64,000 nt of DNA from Lethocerus indicus (Eukaryota > Arthropoda > Insecta > Hemiptera > Belostomatidae): contig JACDQD010000008.1 in NCBI GenBank assembly GCA_019843655.1, forward strand, positions 15,906,442 through 15,970,441, written 5' to 3'. Numbering within the stretch: the first letter of the stretch is position 1; each line of letters begins with the position of its first letter. The notes under the pieces are model-generated. The model was given only the letters and a program-made list of their open reading frames with translations, was not told the DNA's origin and did no database searches. Positions 1 through 13,590 of the stretch are shown one piece after another. The translations under genes and the position numbers were made by a program.

Positions 1-1555
1 TCGTCCATTTACTATTAAAAACAATTAAAAATATTTGAAAACAAATTTAGGAAACCGTAATAAATAAAATACGGGTAGAAGGTGGATTTGAATTAAAAAA
101 CTTTTATGAAGTAGGTTCTGAAATTGGGTGCATGATGCATGCCATTCATTTATAATTAAGAAATAAAAGAGTTCATTAGTATATTCCCACGAACATTTTT
201 TTTAAACTTTAAGGCAGAAAAGGACGTTCATATTTATCAAAATCCATTAATTCTGATCAGATAGAAACTTCATGCTGCGAAAGAAAAAACATAAGACAAA
301 GTTGAAATGTAGTCATGTTTGAATTGTTATCTGCTTTAGTGCTCATGAAATTATATTTCTCATTCAATAGCAAAGCGGTTCCTTTTAAGCTTATACTCGT
401 TACATTTTATTTGCGCGTAGCTGTTTCAAAGTAGTCCTAGAACATTCAGTAAAGACGGATTATGATATATGATATTCTAACGATGGTAACACAGGTTCTA
501 GGTTTCCAGGAAGTAGAAGGCCGATATTTTACGTACGCCCGGCACGTACCTCGAATCATATTGTGTCCGCTATGCAATATTTCCTATCGAGTATAAAAAA
601 AAATTATTGGATCGACTCTGGCCGAGGCAAATCTGGATTCGCCCGGTGGTTTCGGGTGAGCTACTTCGCGAATGAACCGTCCGAAGTGGGGGGAGCCGGC
701 CGTATATATTCTCGCGAAAAAAGCGCCAGCTTATTCGCCGAGGGTCGACAAGCATCGCGTCTACCTTGAATTTTAGCGACGCGTATAAATTAAAAGTGAT
801 AATTGCGGCACGGCATTGCGCCCGCGGGGGGGTTCCGAAAAGCCACGGCTCGATCGTTGCGTGAACAATTAAATTCATTTAGGAGCTAAAAAAAGTGTTT
901 GTACAACGTAGAAGGCGGGGGATTAATTCGTTTTTAACGTCCTCCGTCCAGTACTTGGGAGATATTCTGGTAATCGGTGCCTTTTCATCCGAATAAATAA
1001 CCTTTTTTTACCTCAAGCTTTCCTGTTCAAAAAGTTTATTCAGCAACAGCGGGCATATGAATAAAACAATGTTTCCTTATCGCATATGATAAAATTATGG
1101 TTACCTTCTTTTTCATTTAGTTAAGTGTGGCAGAAAAAATTTTCGGCGTTTACGCATAACTCTGTATCACCTGAATGCTATATCTTAACCGCGAAACAAA
1201 ATTCGTACTCTACATAAATGCTGAGTTCTAATTTTGGTCTTTATACATTGAAGGGTTTTTTGGTCCTACCTATAAATAATTTTTTATCATATCAATTGGT
1301 CTGTGCGGACAAGACTTTTTTTGGCTATAAGTACGATTGATTTATACTTTATATTAAATCACTCAGAGCATTACCTCTCATTGGTGACATAAACTTGGAG
1401 GAGCATATTGCTTAGAACTAATTTTGATAAGCAAGTTTGAATATTTAATAGGCGAATTTGAACAAAAACCCCCGAAGCTTTTTAAATAATGTTGTTCGCC
1501 CAATTCAAAAGTAATGAATATTAACAGTGTTGTCTTAAAAAATTTAAATTCTCTA
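1..1555. other. Mostly AT-rich non-coding DNA
   Basis: No gene is visible. The stretch is AT-rich with a more GC-rich patch at about 520-860 that contains scattered CpG and the palindrome-rich segment around 530-550. Reading frames in that patch are under 105 codons, overlap on both strands and show no recognisable domain, so I do not call them. Confidence 0.7.
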
Positions 1556-2500
1556 CTCTTAAACGTCACGTACCTTTCAACGGGCATCGCTCGAATCTCA
1601 ATTGGTCGGGGCGTCACCCCCATAAAATATACCGCCGCTTCCCGAACGCCGCTAACGAGATTATTCTCCGGAGGAACAACTTTATTCTGTCCGGACGCGC
1701 AAAAATTCCGTAAAAAAAAACTACGGCGGATTTCCGTCGGAAAAAGCGGAATTGGATTAGAAACAAAGCCGAAACGGATAAATCCAATAGCGCTCCGGCC
1801 AAATGGGTTCACGAGTGGGTCAACTCTCCCAGGCCCCCCGTGAAAATAAGCAAGGCTGATTAGTGTTCAGGAGAGGGAGGAGTCGGGTAATCTATTCTAG
1901 GGGGCGAGTCGAGGGGTATGGGGGAGTAGTTTAGACTTTAAAGCTGTTGTGTGTTGGTTCCAAGTGCCGGTAACGACGTTACCGGGCCCTCACTCGGTGA
2001 GAGGATGTGTAAAAACTGCTAACAGGTGTTCCCCTCACGGCGCCTCTCCCGATTCTCCCTCCCGCTCTTCCCCTTTCTAATCCGGGCTCTCGACGGCGCT
2101 GTTACCGGCTTCAGCTCACGTAGCTCATAGCCCTCCCCGGCTCGGGCCGTGGGTCCCAGGGCTCATCCTCTCCCGGCTCCTCTAATTCTTACCCCTTCAA
2201 AAACCCCCATCCCCCTCCCCCTCCCCACTCGCTATCGCATTACTCCGCCAGGAGCTAAGCGCTGTTTCATTTGGCGCGGGGATGGGGGAAACATACTTAG
2301 AAGCACCCTCCCCCACTCACGACAATACCATTCTTCACGGCGCGAATGAGCGTTATTACTTCTGCTCCGGCGACACAATGTGGGGGCCCCCGCCGAGGAC
2401 AAATCATTTACCGCCCGTTACGATACGACGTTCCCTTTTTGGCCGTCTCCTTTTCACATTTGAGCCGTGTAATCGCCCGGAATTCATTTGATGTACAAAA
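1556..2500. other. GC-rich, CpG-dense island without a supported gene
   Basis: The base composition changes sharply from the AT-rich flanks. CpG is frequent, and there is a pyrimidine-rich tract at about 2020-2090 and again at 2165-2230. Frames of up to 144 codons occur on both strands at once, which is what GC-rich DNA gives by chance. It could be a CpG island or a conserved regulatory block. No TATA box with initiator or splice signal could be tied to a gene. Confidence 0.6.
1967..1985. repeat. Perfect 9-bp-arm palindrome
   Basis: CCGGTAACG is followed by a single A and then its exact reverse complement CGTTACCGG. A 19-base dyad of this quality inside the GC-rich island could be a binding site for a dimeric protein, but it matches no named site that I recognise. 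Confidence 0.75.
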
Positions 2501-4470
2501 GTGTTTTGCAACTTCCAGTTCTGGTCTTATAGAAGTTCTTATGCGTTATTACTTATTTATTACATGTATATTTACGCTAATTAAAACAGCTTAATACGTT
2601 TATTAAAAAAGTATATTATTAAATTGGAAAATCTTGTTCGCTTTTATATTATATTGGTACTGAAGGAATATTTAGATACTGTGAACGATTTTACATGTAA
2701 TATATTAATACAACATGAAGTATACAACTATATGTAAATATATAATCTGTAAGCACAATAAAATAATACACCTCGAGGAACTAAAATAATCGAGTGGAAT
2801 GATCGGCATATAACTTTGTCATTGTTTGGATACCAGGTGCAGCGCTTTTTGAATCGCACCAATTAATTGAACGCAATGGAATAATTTAAAAAATAATAAC
2901 AACGAATTTGAAATTTTTTAGATTTATAGTTTTAGTATTGGATTGTAATAATTCAAGTGCTTGGATTCGTGCCTAATGTACTATTCACGAATTCCGCATT
3001 ATAAATAATATTTAACAAATGTGCTTATGGAAAGCAGAGTTTCCAAAATCGAACATGATTTATTATTAAAACGTGATGTTAAAAATATCATAAGGAAGTG
3101 GTATGCCAACCAATGAAAAAAAACAGAAAAATTTGGGACCGGCGCAACAATAAACCGGACAGAGTAAATAATATAAATGAAACGTGAGTAATAACTAGGA
3201 GTAGTTTGTCAAGGCAAGGAGGTAAATCCAATTCGGTTTGGTCTCCCTCGCGGGGAAGGGGTCGGATCCAGGAGGGTACAGAAATAAAACACCGCGGCGG
3301 GAGCCAGACCTCTTTCAAAATTTAATTCCGGCCTTTTATTGTGTTGGCCCCTGCAATTTCGGCTGGCACTCCGGGTTCGATTCAGTTCTATTGGTAATAG
3401 TAAAACTTTGGCAGTGCATCGAGTGCACGTTAGAATAACACTTATATTTGTTCTATTTTTACAACAGTTCATATTAAAATACCAAATGCAAAACGCGGAG
3501 ACTCCAGGTCTGCGGCCAACTGAGGAGTTTCATTTCAGCACAAGTACAAATAGATATAAGAATTGTTGTATATCACTATGCATATTTGCAACGATACAGT
3601 GCGTTTTATTCGTCCTTATTCCCCTTATTCGGCCCTCAAATCGATTACCCGTATACAGGGAAATGATATTACTAAATATTGGAAATCTGAACTCGAGAGG
3701 TGGACACGTATGTATTTCATCCTATCTGTTTTGTCGTGCGCTTTAATTCGTCAACTATTCTGGCCCGGCTTATTTTAACAAGCGAGTCAACCAATTATAG
3801 CACTGGATGATTATTAATTCCATATGGCCTGTAGGATTACCGCGAGGATCGTTTCAAATTGATTAGGGAAGGAATTAAATAGTTTCTATTAACACACGTT
3901 AGTTTTTATTGGTAAGACAATGAGCACGGTGAATTGTATTTACGGGGTTAGGTTGAGAGTGTTTAAAATTTATTATCAAACAAATTGATTATTCAGATTT
4001 CTGTTGATAATGTACCAAGCAAAATGTTTAATTCTCGATTTTAATTCGGATCTCGAATTTAATCCAATGAAATTTGTCCATTTTACATTTATTTTTCTGG
4101 TTGAGTTCAAATGTCTGAGTTTCTTGCCAAGATGTGTTTTTAATTATTATCATGGTAATTATACGTAGACCGTTCTATGACATGCAGGCCAAAATTGTAG
4201 AGGTAATTTCAAGCCTAATCATTCATTACAGATTAATAAAACGTTTGTGTAATACCGGCGTGCATTCATCGTTTAATAATGAAAATGCGGCTCAGAGCTT
4301 GAGTTAGGTAAAATTATAAAACTGAAAATCGTTAAAATGACCTGCTCGATATTCATCTACAGTAATCGCTGTACGTTAAAGTAAAGTACATGTTCTTAGT
4401 TTAAATATATAAATGTATTTGAATAGTAATGAAAATAATTATTATAATTCGATATTCTCAATTGTGACTC
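2501..4470. other. AT-rich non-coding DNA
   Basis: Long A and T runs dominate, with a modestly GC-rich patch at about 3190-3420. The longest frame is 135 codons at 3339-3746 on the plus strand. It has no domain that I recognise and overlaps other short frames. Confidence 0.65.
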
Positions 4471-4830
4471 CGCGATCGATTCGGCTACAAAATCGGCGGC
4501 GCTCGAGGCCAGTTATTTCACGGCCCGTTTCGGCGTCGAGATAATTGGCCGTTGGGTATAATTGCTTCTGCTGGGAGTCGGCCGAACACAAGGCTTTAAA
4601 CCGACGATTTAAAAGTCGGCACCGCCGCGGAATCTAATTAGATATCGGGATCCGGTCGCCCCCCTTAAAGTGTACAATTTAGACCAGCCCCGCCCCACCC
4701 CGCACAACCACCAAAAAAAGGCATTTGAGACACGCAGGAAGGCGGCCTTGGTGGAGGCCACCAGATAACCGCTCGATAGTTGTTCCCCAACCGGACGTTT
4801 AATCCTGTCATTGTTTCTTTTCTTACTGCC
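4471..4830. other. Short GC-rich island
   Basis: CpG-rich sequence with repeated GGCC and TCGG words, ending in a C-rich tract near 4660-4700. No coding signature is visible. Confidence 0.5.
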
Positions 4831-6180
4831 TTCATTGTTACTGGCCAGGTGAAAAAGAAAACATCTGTTCGGGCAATATAAATATTATTTATATTCAACC
4901 AGTTATTTAGTACAGGATGATTTCGGAACCCATGTTAGAGGAGGGCGAAGAAAATAAATATAAAATGATGTATGTATATATTCGCATAATTTTTATATTT
5001 AAGTATTATACATAAATTAATTGTTAAATTACAATTATATGTCTGATTAAACATAAATAACAGTTTGAATAATCCTTTTTTAATTTTAGACCTTTATACC
5101 GTGGTGAATTGGCAAAATAGGAGATGCTTACTTTGAGAAATTGTATACTGCTTGTTTAAAGGCCCACCGTTAATTAGTTAAAGCTGTGGGGATATTTGCT
5201 GGCAAAACGTAGTCCGATGGCCATCGGCGCTAATGGGTTATTCAATAAGCACCGGGCAGTAATTCACATGAACATTCCTTAATTTAATTCCTAAAAACGT
5301 GAACAAAATGTTAAACGTTCATTGGAAGAGAGTCTGGTTATTGAGCCTCCATGGGGAGATTCAAACTCCGGTAATTCTTGTTCGGATTATTCTTTAGAAT
5401 TAACGGTTAAAAATTGGTTTGAATGTCTGGGCCTCGAGGGATTGATTTAATACAAGCGAGTACATTTCATGTCGCAGTCATATATTTAACATCATTACAC
5501 CGACCCCATTACACCTGCAAACCTGAAATATTGAAATTGGGCTATACTTGAAGAGCTATATCAAAAAATAACGAGTTATTTCAGTTCAATTATATGGAGG
5601 TGGGGAACAGTTAATCTTCCCCAGAGTAATGTGCATTAGAATATCAATTGAAGTATGAATTAAGTCATTAACCATAGCATAAGAAAATTATTTTCTATTA
5701 TTACAGACATAACTTCGATATTATTACAGACATAACTGCTTATATAATTTTTCCCACCATAACCGCCCTATTCTGTTGTCTTTGTATGAAATATTGATTG
5801 ATACTTCTTTATTTCATTGTATAACCTACGTGTTGGTCGTAATTGTTATATTTAGTTTTCTATCTAATTGTTTTAGGCCATGGAGTTTAGTTGGTTGTCA
5901 GCCTTGTGGATCTCGTGCAAACCGAATTTTTCTCGTGTGCGGTTGTGCCGTCGGATGTCATAATTTGATAAAATTATATTATTGTCATTCAAACATTGCT
6001 GAGGTATCTTCTAGATTCATTACAGGTCGGTCATTGCCGCGACACGGGATTGTAATATTCCTCTTTTCCACATGCGCAGATGAGGTCTTCTGTGTTATAG
6101 CGAGGTACTGTATAACATGGCGGATTAAATGAGCTAGGTATAACTGATATTGCCAGTGACGGTTACCAATTTTTCCGACG
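4831..6180. other. AT-rich non-coding DNA
   Basis: No gene is visible. The segment contains the short direct duplication at 5696-5737, listed separately, and a 118-codon frame at 5776-6132 that starts at a non-ATG codon and has no recognised domain. Confidence 0.6.
5696..5737. repeat. Two-copy direct repeat, 19 bp exact, period 23
   Basis: The 19 bases beginning TATTATTACAGACAT occur at 5696-5714 and again at 5719-5737, separated by TCGA. It looks like a small local duplication, for example from replication slippage. Confidence 0.85.
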
Positions 6181-6197
6181 TAGGCCGATATAAATAA

Positions 6198-6218
6198 AAA
6201 AACCGTGCCTCGGTTTTT
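6198..6218. repeat. Perfect hairpin, 8-bp stem and 5-nt loop
   Basis: AAAAACCG and CGGTTTTT flank the loop TGCCT. On paper it resembles a bacterial intrinsic terminator, but the setting is eukaryotic, so I record it only as a stem-loop. Confidence 0.8.
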
Positions 6219-9128
6219 ATAATTCGTGACGGGGGTTTTCGTACCAACTGTGGTTACGACACTCCCTTAGCCGAAGAGTCCGCCTCCCGTATCGAGTAGG
6301 CGAATTTCGTTCCCAGCCACGATAGGTAGGTAAAATAGCGGGGCAATTTAGCTGGCAATACCTCCCCGCCAATGCATAACCTATTCGGTGCAAATCCTTG
6401 GGATTAAACCCTCGGCGTCCCACTTTGGCTCTGGGGTGAATTACCGACTGTGGGCCGCCATGCGAACCTTTTGATGTTTAATATCTCTTAGGCACGGGGG
6501 GGCCTTTTCGATACGGAAAAGAAATGTGTCCGGCGCTATGCAAATTTTCGGGACGATTCTCTCGCAGTAAAGACGGGCAAACGCGTCGATATCATTTAGG
6601 TAAATAATTGTAATGGGAGCAATATTGTTTCATGAATTGGGTATAAATTCTGTTATAATGGGATTAGTGGGGTAATTGCCGCGGCTCCGCGGGTGAAGGG
6701 AGTATTCTCTCTTGCTAACCTAATTTCACCTAAATGGATCTTCTTAACCTCCGAGCATTGATTTTTACATTTTTACATTCTCTGTTTTGAAGTTTACGAA
6801 GTCAAACTGAACAAAGTAATCAAGTGCGTGTGGGCAATTTCACTCGCTGGTGTTTAACCTATCCGGATATCCACCAACACTGATGTATACAACTTCGATT
6901 GCTGGTTTACGTTGTGTCTGGCTGTTAAAGCCAACATTGAAGCTAGTTCGCACTCCTTGCCTACGTAAACTGGCTATAAGAGTTCCAACACGAATCGTAA
7001 AATGTTGTCCTCGGTAAAGGAATTTCCTGTTTATTGTTATTCTTTCCTCTGGAATTCATATAGAATAGTACGAATACATTTTTGTTGTTAATTATTTTTT
7101 ATTAGGTCTTGTGGTCGTATCTCAAATAACTGCTTTGAATAAGATAACCAATATTAACTTTTTTTGTGCCATGGTGAAACAGTTGTGATGCAATGTCCTC
7201 TAAATGTTGTCTGTTTTTTATTCAATTGATGATGAAAAGTAGAAACTAATCTAGTCGCAGATTAAATAATATTTGCCCCGCTGGGGTCACTGCCCTTCGG
7301 ACTACACAAACCTTATGGCCACCGTCACTGCGAAGAGGTGGTATATATGTCACATTCAATATCCCTTATTGGATTTGACGTATGGCGTGGCCTAAGATAA
7401 AGTAGATGGAGGTCACCAAATGGATTCAGACGTGTGATGAGATTTGCGCGGTATTTACTGAACCGTGTTCCGGATCACTTCCAGGACAGTAGAAATCCTT
7501 TCGGAGTATGGACCGATCCAAGAACAGCCGATTGAAATTGTCTATTATAATAGCTAGGATACGGTTGCGATTGTTATATCTGACAAAATGAATGAATCGA
7601 ACGTATCTTTTATGTATACTGTACAAGTAAGTGGGGCATGTCGAAGATTGATACTAACATATTTCAGTTTACTCCAAAAAAAATTGTGAACATAATTTCA
7701 GTCATGTTGTGATTTGTTCAACGCCTAGTATATATTTAATAATGTATGATGTATTAGTACATTAATCGATAACTGTTCTTATATTACAACGTAACCATTA
7801 TTACGGCAGGATCTTAACGTTAGAAATGTGTGGATATTTAAGGAACCCAGGAATTTGGAGAAGCGTTAAAATTAAAAGTTTAAAATGTTTATAGTTTTGT
7901 AGAATAGTAGAATTTCATACGTTTTTGTATTTTATCAATCGAATTAGTCGCGTCGCTTGGATTAAGTAGGATTTCCATTGTCCCATCAGGTAATGGCGCC
8001 GCGCTGCACATGCCGGCCATGTCCAACCCTTCCAGGCAATTAGTCTGGGATTGGCTAAATGTTTTTGCCCCTCTCTTTCCCTCTCCATCAATCTGGAGCT
8101 TTCATCGGTGCTATTTTTAGAATTTAGACCGGTAGATATAGATGTTTTTGATAGGAAAATTATTTCCGAACTAAATGACTTAACCAACTATTGTTATTCA
8201 ACTAGAATTTTCGTCTTGCCCATTCAAAATTGGCGTGAAACACCATTTCCTTTACACCAGAGTATATTGTCATAAATGAACAAAATTACTATTTAGGACA
8301 GGGACCGTAGCCTAAATATTGCATAGCTTAACGGAGATGCAAATTCCTTTTTCAAGTACAGACCAGATATTAAGCGATATTTCTGAAACTACTCAGTAGG
8401 CAGCGGCGATCTCGTATCTGCACTTTACTCGTCGAGGAACAAACCACCGAGCTGACTTCTAATGAGTAAACTGTAGTTGATGAGCTTCTCAGTTTTAATG
8501 AATTCAAATTTTGCGATAGAAAGAAAAAGAAGAGGAGCTCATTAATTACAGTGCACATATTAGAATTCAATCCGATAGTTCATTCCTTCACAACCGCTTC
8601 CCGGCCAAAGTGCAGACACAAAATGTGCACTAATGAGCTTAGGTCCTGGATGAAGAGTAAGTGAAGCGAAATTCCAGAATTGGCAGCGATATGGGTCCGG
8701 TGAAGCTTGGCAGGAGCAAAGCGGCGTAAACGCGCTGAGCCCAGAGATCAATTCTCTGGATGATTTGTATTCAATTACAAATTTCAATGGATTTAAAGAG
8801 AAGAGCTCGTTGACTTCAGTGTAGGCATTAGAATGTGTTGAAAGTGTTAGTGATATACCCAGCCTCAGCCTGGTATCTACCGCGCGCTCAATTTATTGAC
8901 CGTGCAATGCCATAAGTATAATGTCGGAAGGTTGCTCGTAAAGGGTTGTGCATTGACGCCGGAGGACAGAAAGGCTTAACAAATGTTTACCGACCTAGCG
9001 ATCGTACCGACGGATATGTGAAGGAAAAAAGGGGACTTCACACGTGCTCGTCCCTCGAGTGTGTATTGTGCGAGCGGTGTCTCTAACGAATGTGTGCTTG
9101 CCATTACGGCCCGCCCTGTTTGTCCATC
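6219..9128. other. Mixed to AT-rich non-coding DNA
   Basis: GC content is intermediate at 6219-6720 and about 7275-7340, and AT-rich elsewhere. No frame over 90 codons and no recognisable RNA gene was found. The region 8560-9120 is less AT-rich but shows no coding pattern. Confidence 0.6.
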
Positions 9129-9164
9129 GAGGAGGAGGAGGAGGATGAGGAGTAGGAGGAGGAG
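9129..9164. repeat. GGA/GAG microsatellite
   Basis: Imperfect GAG triplets run for about 36 bases with single-base interruptions (GATGAG, GTAGGAG). Confidence 0.9.
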
Positions 9165-10200
9165 CAAACACCAAGGCCAAAGACGGTAGAGACCCGGTTA
9201 ATAACCTCCCTTTCCCATATACTGTCCCTTCCAGGAGTCTGTTTATCCGGGATTTTATAAATTCCATATTATTGGCGGGGGGTTATTTATTTTATTCCAA
9301 ACCAAACTGGGGCCAAAGCTGTTTCGGTGCTTGGATAATTGTAAAAAGATAATTTTCTGAGGACTTTGGGGGTTTTATAGTGACTAGTAAGGCTCATTAA
9401 CCCACGTCTATGTAAGAAGTAATAAGTGCAGCACTTGTACCTTCTAAGGAAAAAGCCTATTGTTAACATTTTCAGGGTTTTCCAGTTTATTCTCCCGACG
9501 CAAAATTGTATTTTCCCTATATTCAGAGACGGGGAACAAAAGGTTTTGGAAAACTGTTGTCCAGCAATTTTAATTTAATTTTTATATAACAACACTGGCA
9601 ATTTAAATTGATAATTGAAACCTAGGATTTTATTCTGATTTTCTGACAAATATGATTAAGAGTTAATGAGGGATTGAAAGTTAAACTAAAATTATGGGTT
9701 TGGTTCTAGTATTATTTGCTGCTTAGTATTAACGCTTTTGCTGCTTAATATCCGCATTCATCGAAGGCAAAGAAACCCAAACCAGTCTGCCTCGCAATTG
9801 AAGAAGCGGTGGTTGAACGAGAGCGGCCCTAAAAGCGGTTCAGGGCTCGGTAAACGGCCGGGTCGCGTCGATACTGCCGGGGGAAAATTTAATTCGTACC
9901 GGGGAAATCGGAAAAAGGAGGAGTTATTCCGGAGGCCTTCATATCTGGGGCCAAGTGTGGGGCGGAGATAGCGGTGTGTTTTTCATTTTAAAGAAATCAA
10001 TTTCACGCCCAAGTACCCGATTTGTCCAACCTACCCGTATTTATAAGATCTGCTGCCCTCGTATTTTCATTATACAAACCGCAGAGGGAAAAAAACTCTT
10101 ACCCTTCTCTTCCAGTATTGAAGTATTTAATTTTTTTCCTCCCTTTCTTCTGTGGGGGACTCCGTTTAATATAAGAGGTGGGGTGGGTGGGAGCAAGAAA
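9165..10200. other. Non-coding DNA with a small GC-rich patch
   Basis: No gene is visible. A 14-base near-identical direct repeat TTGCTGCTTAGTAT / TTGCTGCTTAATAT lies at about 9716-9751. The patch at 9780-9970 is GC-richer and has overlapping frames under 95 codons. Confidence 0.55.
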
Positions 10201-10300
10201 ATATGTCGACGATGTGCTGCAACGAATATTTCCGCGTGAAGGTAAAATAAATATGTCGACGGTGTTCGCCAACGAATTTTTCCCTGTAAAGGTAAAATAA
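10201..10300. repeat. Tandem repeat, two 50-bp units
   Basis: Unit one (10201-10250) and unit two (10251-10300) both begin ATATGTCGACG and end AAGGTAAAATAA. They differ at about ten positions, for example GTGCTGCAACG against GTTCGCCAACG. A third start, ATATTTCAAC, follows at 10301 and then diverges, which suggests an older and longer array. Confidence 0.85.
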
Positions 10301-10310
10301 ATATTTCAAC

Positions 10311-11300
10311 CAAATCCCTTTTTATTTAATTTTTGCTTCCTATAAGCAAAATTCCCTCGTAATTAAATTTTGTGGAATTACCGTGTATGTAGGTTTCTGT
10401 CGTTCGGCAAGCACTCCAAATGGCATGGTCTGACTCACTGTAATCGCTCTTAATATCTTCCGTACGTTTAATCTGTCCAGTCGTTTATAAAAACAACTTA
10501 AGGCTTGTTAAGTTTTTTACTGTTACCATTGAATACGACTGGTCCCACCGGTTATTACCAAATCTATTGTAATTATTATCGTCGGTGTTTTCACTGTTTC
10601 TAAAGTCCGGTCAGCCTGCGAAAATCGTCGATACGTGGGCGAATTTAATATTAAAACGAAACAAGGAATCTGAAAATGGCCGTCCATAAATTAAAATTTT
10701 TGCTGTTTTAATAAAAGGTCAAATATGAAGCAGCAGTCCAGCTCGTAATTGAAAATCATTTTCCATTAAAAAGTAATAAGCGATTTACGGACGAATGGAC
10801 TAATTTCAGAAAATAATCAGCTATTTAATTCAATGAAGATTTCGGTTGACAAATACATCTAGAACTGTGCTGTGGGGCTCTCCACGGTATCTTATAAACA
10901 TTAAATTTCCCAAACGTTCCCCAAGATATTCTCCCCATAGATTCTATACTGTTAGTTGAACGGACGAAGCCAGTGTTACTTGAGTTCCAGTCATTTAGCT
11001 GACTAAATCGTGGCCTTTTCTTTCCTATGTTCTTAACATTAATTCCATGTAATATAATAAGCAGTGATCAAGAAAATGTCCTCGATGTAATGTTCAACAA
11101 ATTTAGAATCATTAAATTTTGACACAGTTTCCATAAATTAAATATCAGGTTGTCGGAAGAAATTCGGTTATTTGAATTAGAGTTTTCGAGTCAATACGAT
11201 TTTCTGTTCATTTAAAATAATAAATGAGACGAATCTGGTTTCGAATAGTATCACGGTGAAAATTATGTACGAATCCTTATGTGGGTTGAAAATAGGAACT
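10311..11300. other. AT-rich non-coding DNA
   Basis: No gene, structured RNA or repeat is visible beyond short A/T runs. Confidence 0.6.
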
Positions 11301-11870
11301 GGAATGATACAGCAATTGAAAGTAAGGCTGGGTTGGGGCACGGATTTTCGCGACTATTCGCCAATAACGGGCGATTAAATCCCCGCCGGCCTCCCGTCGT
11401 CGTCACCGGGCAAACACGGTCCGGCAAAAATACACTCGGCCGAGCAAGCGCTTTAACAACTTTAACTCGATAAACAGGACAAGAGTGTTGCGGGACGGCG
11501 TCGGCAGCGGCGGCGGCTGTGGTGGCTGCGGCGTGTTGATTTAAAGGGTGTACGGGGCGTCTCGTTAGCGGGAGGCGCTACCACACCCCCACACCCCAGT
11601 CAGTATTTGTTTACCAGCCAACCGGGCCGGGCCGACCGTTACCGCTATTTTGTTTAGGAAGCTATAATTACATCTCGCTTTCTCAACAATCGGGCTATAG
11701 ACACACACCCCGTAATGAGAGCCGCTGAGTTAGCGGCCGGTGCCCGCAGCACCCGCGCGATGATGCTCTTAAAACTACCCTCGCCCTCCCGCCAGTCCCC
11801 GCTCATTATTATATTGTTTACCTTGCAATTCCACGCACGGCCGGAATGAGCCCACGGTGAAGAAATTACC
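11301..11870. other. GC-rich, CpG-dense island with GGC triplets
   Basis: A run of GGC/GGT triplets at about 11497-11533 sits inside a CpG-rich block that also has CACACCCC tracts near 11580. It has the look of a CpG island or 5-prime untranslated region, but no adjoining coding exon could be found. Confidence 0.5.
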
Positions 11871-13590
11871 TTAATTTAAAAAGAAAACAGTCTCGGGGCT
11901 CTTTGTGAGCAAAACATTCACCGATGCCAATCAGGCGAAGGACTTAACTGAAAAAAAAAATCTGTTGAAAAATTACCAATAGATTCCGAAACTAAAATGT
12001 TAGTACAGGTGGAGAAAGGGATTTTCTGGGATGCTTATGTATTTACCTCATTTACTTTAGTCGATTGACGATGGCACCAAAATTATTAGCTGTAGGCATT
12101 AAAACTAAACCATACATCCATAGTGAAACGGCGTTGATATTAATTCGTGATAATTCAGAAGGTGGCTCAGTAGGTGGAGACGTAGGCTGGTATGAGTTCA
12201 GTTCTCATTGGGACTTTGACACTGGCAGAGTCTAAGCGTAGGCAGAAACTTGAAAGTATACAAGTTGTACAACATTTTCCCATCACTCTGTGGAATCTAA
12301 TAATGCTACACACAGGCGGGTAAATTAAGTCGGTGGAATTTATGCACATGTAGTGTTGTTGATGACAGAACTGACCCGGTGGGTAGTCTGCTGAGGGCGG
12401 GCTCACAATAGAAGGTCATTGGGGCGGCGACTACCCACTCTCTAGCCATCTCTCGGGGGTGGGTGGTCGGCATGGAGTAGGAAGCAGGCTCTACTAAAGG
12501 CCCGGGTCGAAAATAATGGGATTATAGAATTTTGTTTTCATTAAATTGAGTACCATCCTACTCGCTATGAGCTTCTGAAAATGCATAATGGGGAGTTCCA
12601 TTGTAAATCACGCAATAATATCCAACCATACTCAGTCATACCATAAAGTTTCACAATATGTTTATTTTAAAATACTACATTTTCAGTTGTAGTAAGTTCC
12701 AAATGTCATGGCGAAGTTCGGAATAATACTTGTGAAAGGAGGAATTTGGATACTTTAATTTAATTAGTTGCGGTGTCGTTTATTACAATCGCACTGGGAA
12801 AATTATAGAATCTAATAGTCAATAAATTTGTCTGTTTTTAAGGTAGTAGAGGACATTCTTCGATTCAGACACTCTTAACACCTTGCGGATCCTGTTTATG
12901 TCATGAGTTATTCAGTAGACAACCGACTTTCTCGTTTCGCCCGGGGACGGATAAAACGGAGTCTCACGCGCCGACATCGGAGTTAAACCATGATTTATTC
13001 ATGACGAAGAAAGAAAAAAAAGAAGGGGAGTTAAGTCTAAGTTTTACGACGTTATAAGAGGTCATATTAGTCCATAAACCTGTCGTAAAAGGGAAAATAT
13101 GGAGGCTTTATTGAAAATAAGCGTCGCCGGCTTAGTATCAGTCAGCGCCGTACGTACGGCATAAATGTGACGGGCCTGTCGTTAAATGTGTTTGGCAGGT
13201 CTGGTATCACATGATGCCGTATTAGTTGAAAAACATTAGTGTTGAGAGGTTGGACTTTCATACCCACCGGGTTATTATCAGACGACCCCGTATTACTGGG
13301 ACAACTTGGGCAGGTTGTAGCTGTCTATAGAGAAAGATTTATTTCAATTACATTTTTGCGATTATTTGAAGAATATTCATAAAAGAAATTGTCTTGCGCG
13401 TTCCCCACTTTGTTTGGCACTTGCTAACTGTATACTATTAACTATTCCTCCGTAATTATAAAATATTATTAAATTAATTACGATTGATGAACACATTCTC
13501 CATTTAAATATTGGAAGTAAGGGAATGGAGGAACGACTGGCCTAGTAGAGGATTATTGTAAGCAGCGAAGAAGGAAGTTCTCAGGAGTTG
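11871..13590. other. Non-coding DNA, mostly AT-rich
   Basis: No gene is visible. A 14-base perfect palindrome GCCGTACGTACGGC lies at 13147-13160. A short GC-rich patch lies at 12360-12510. Confidence 0.6.

Noticed and set aside
3361..3395. GGGTTCGATTC resembling a tRNA T-arm
   Set aside because: The flanking bases do not pair into a T-stem and no matching D-arm, anticodon arm or acceptor stem lies upstream.
6198..6218. Hairpin followed by T residues, like an intrinsic terminator
   Set aside because: The window is eukaryotic, the T-run is part of the stem and no gene ends there.
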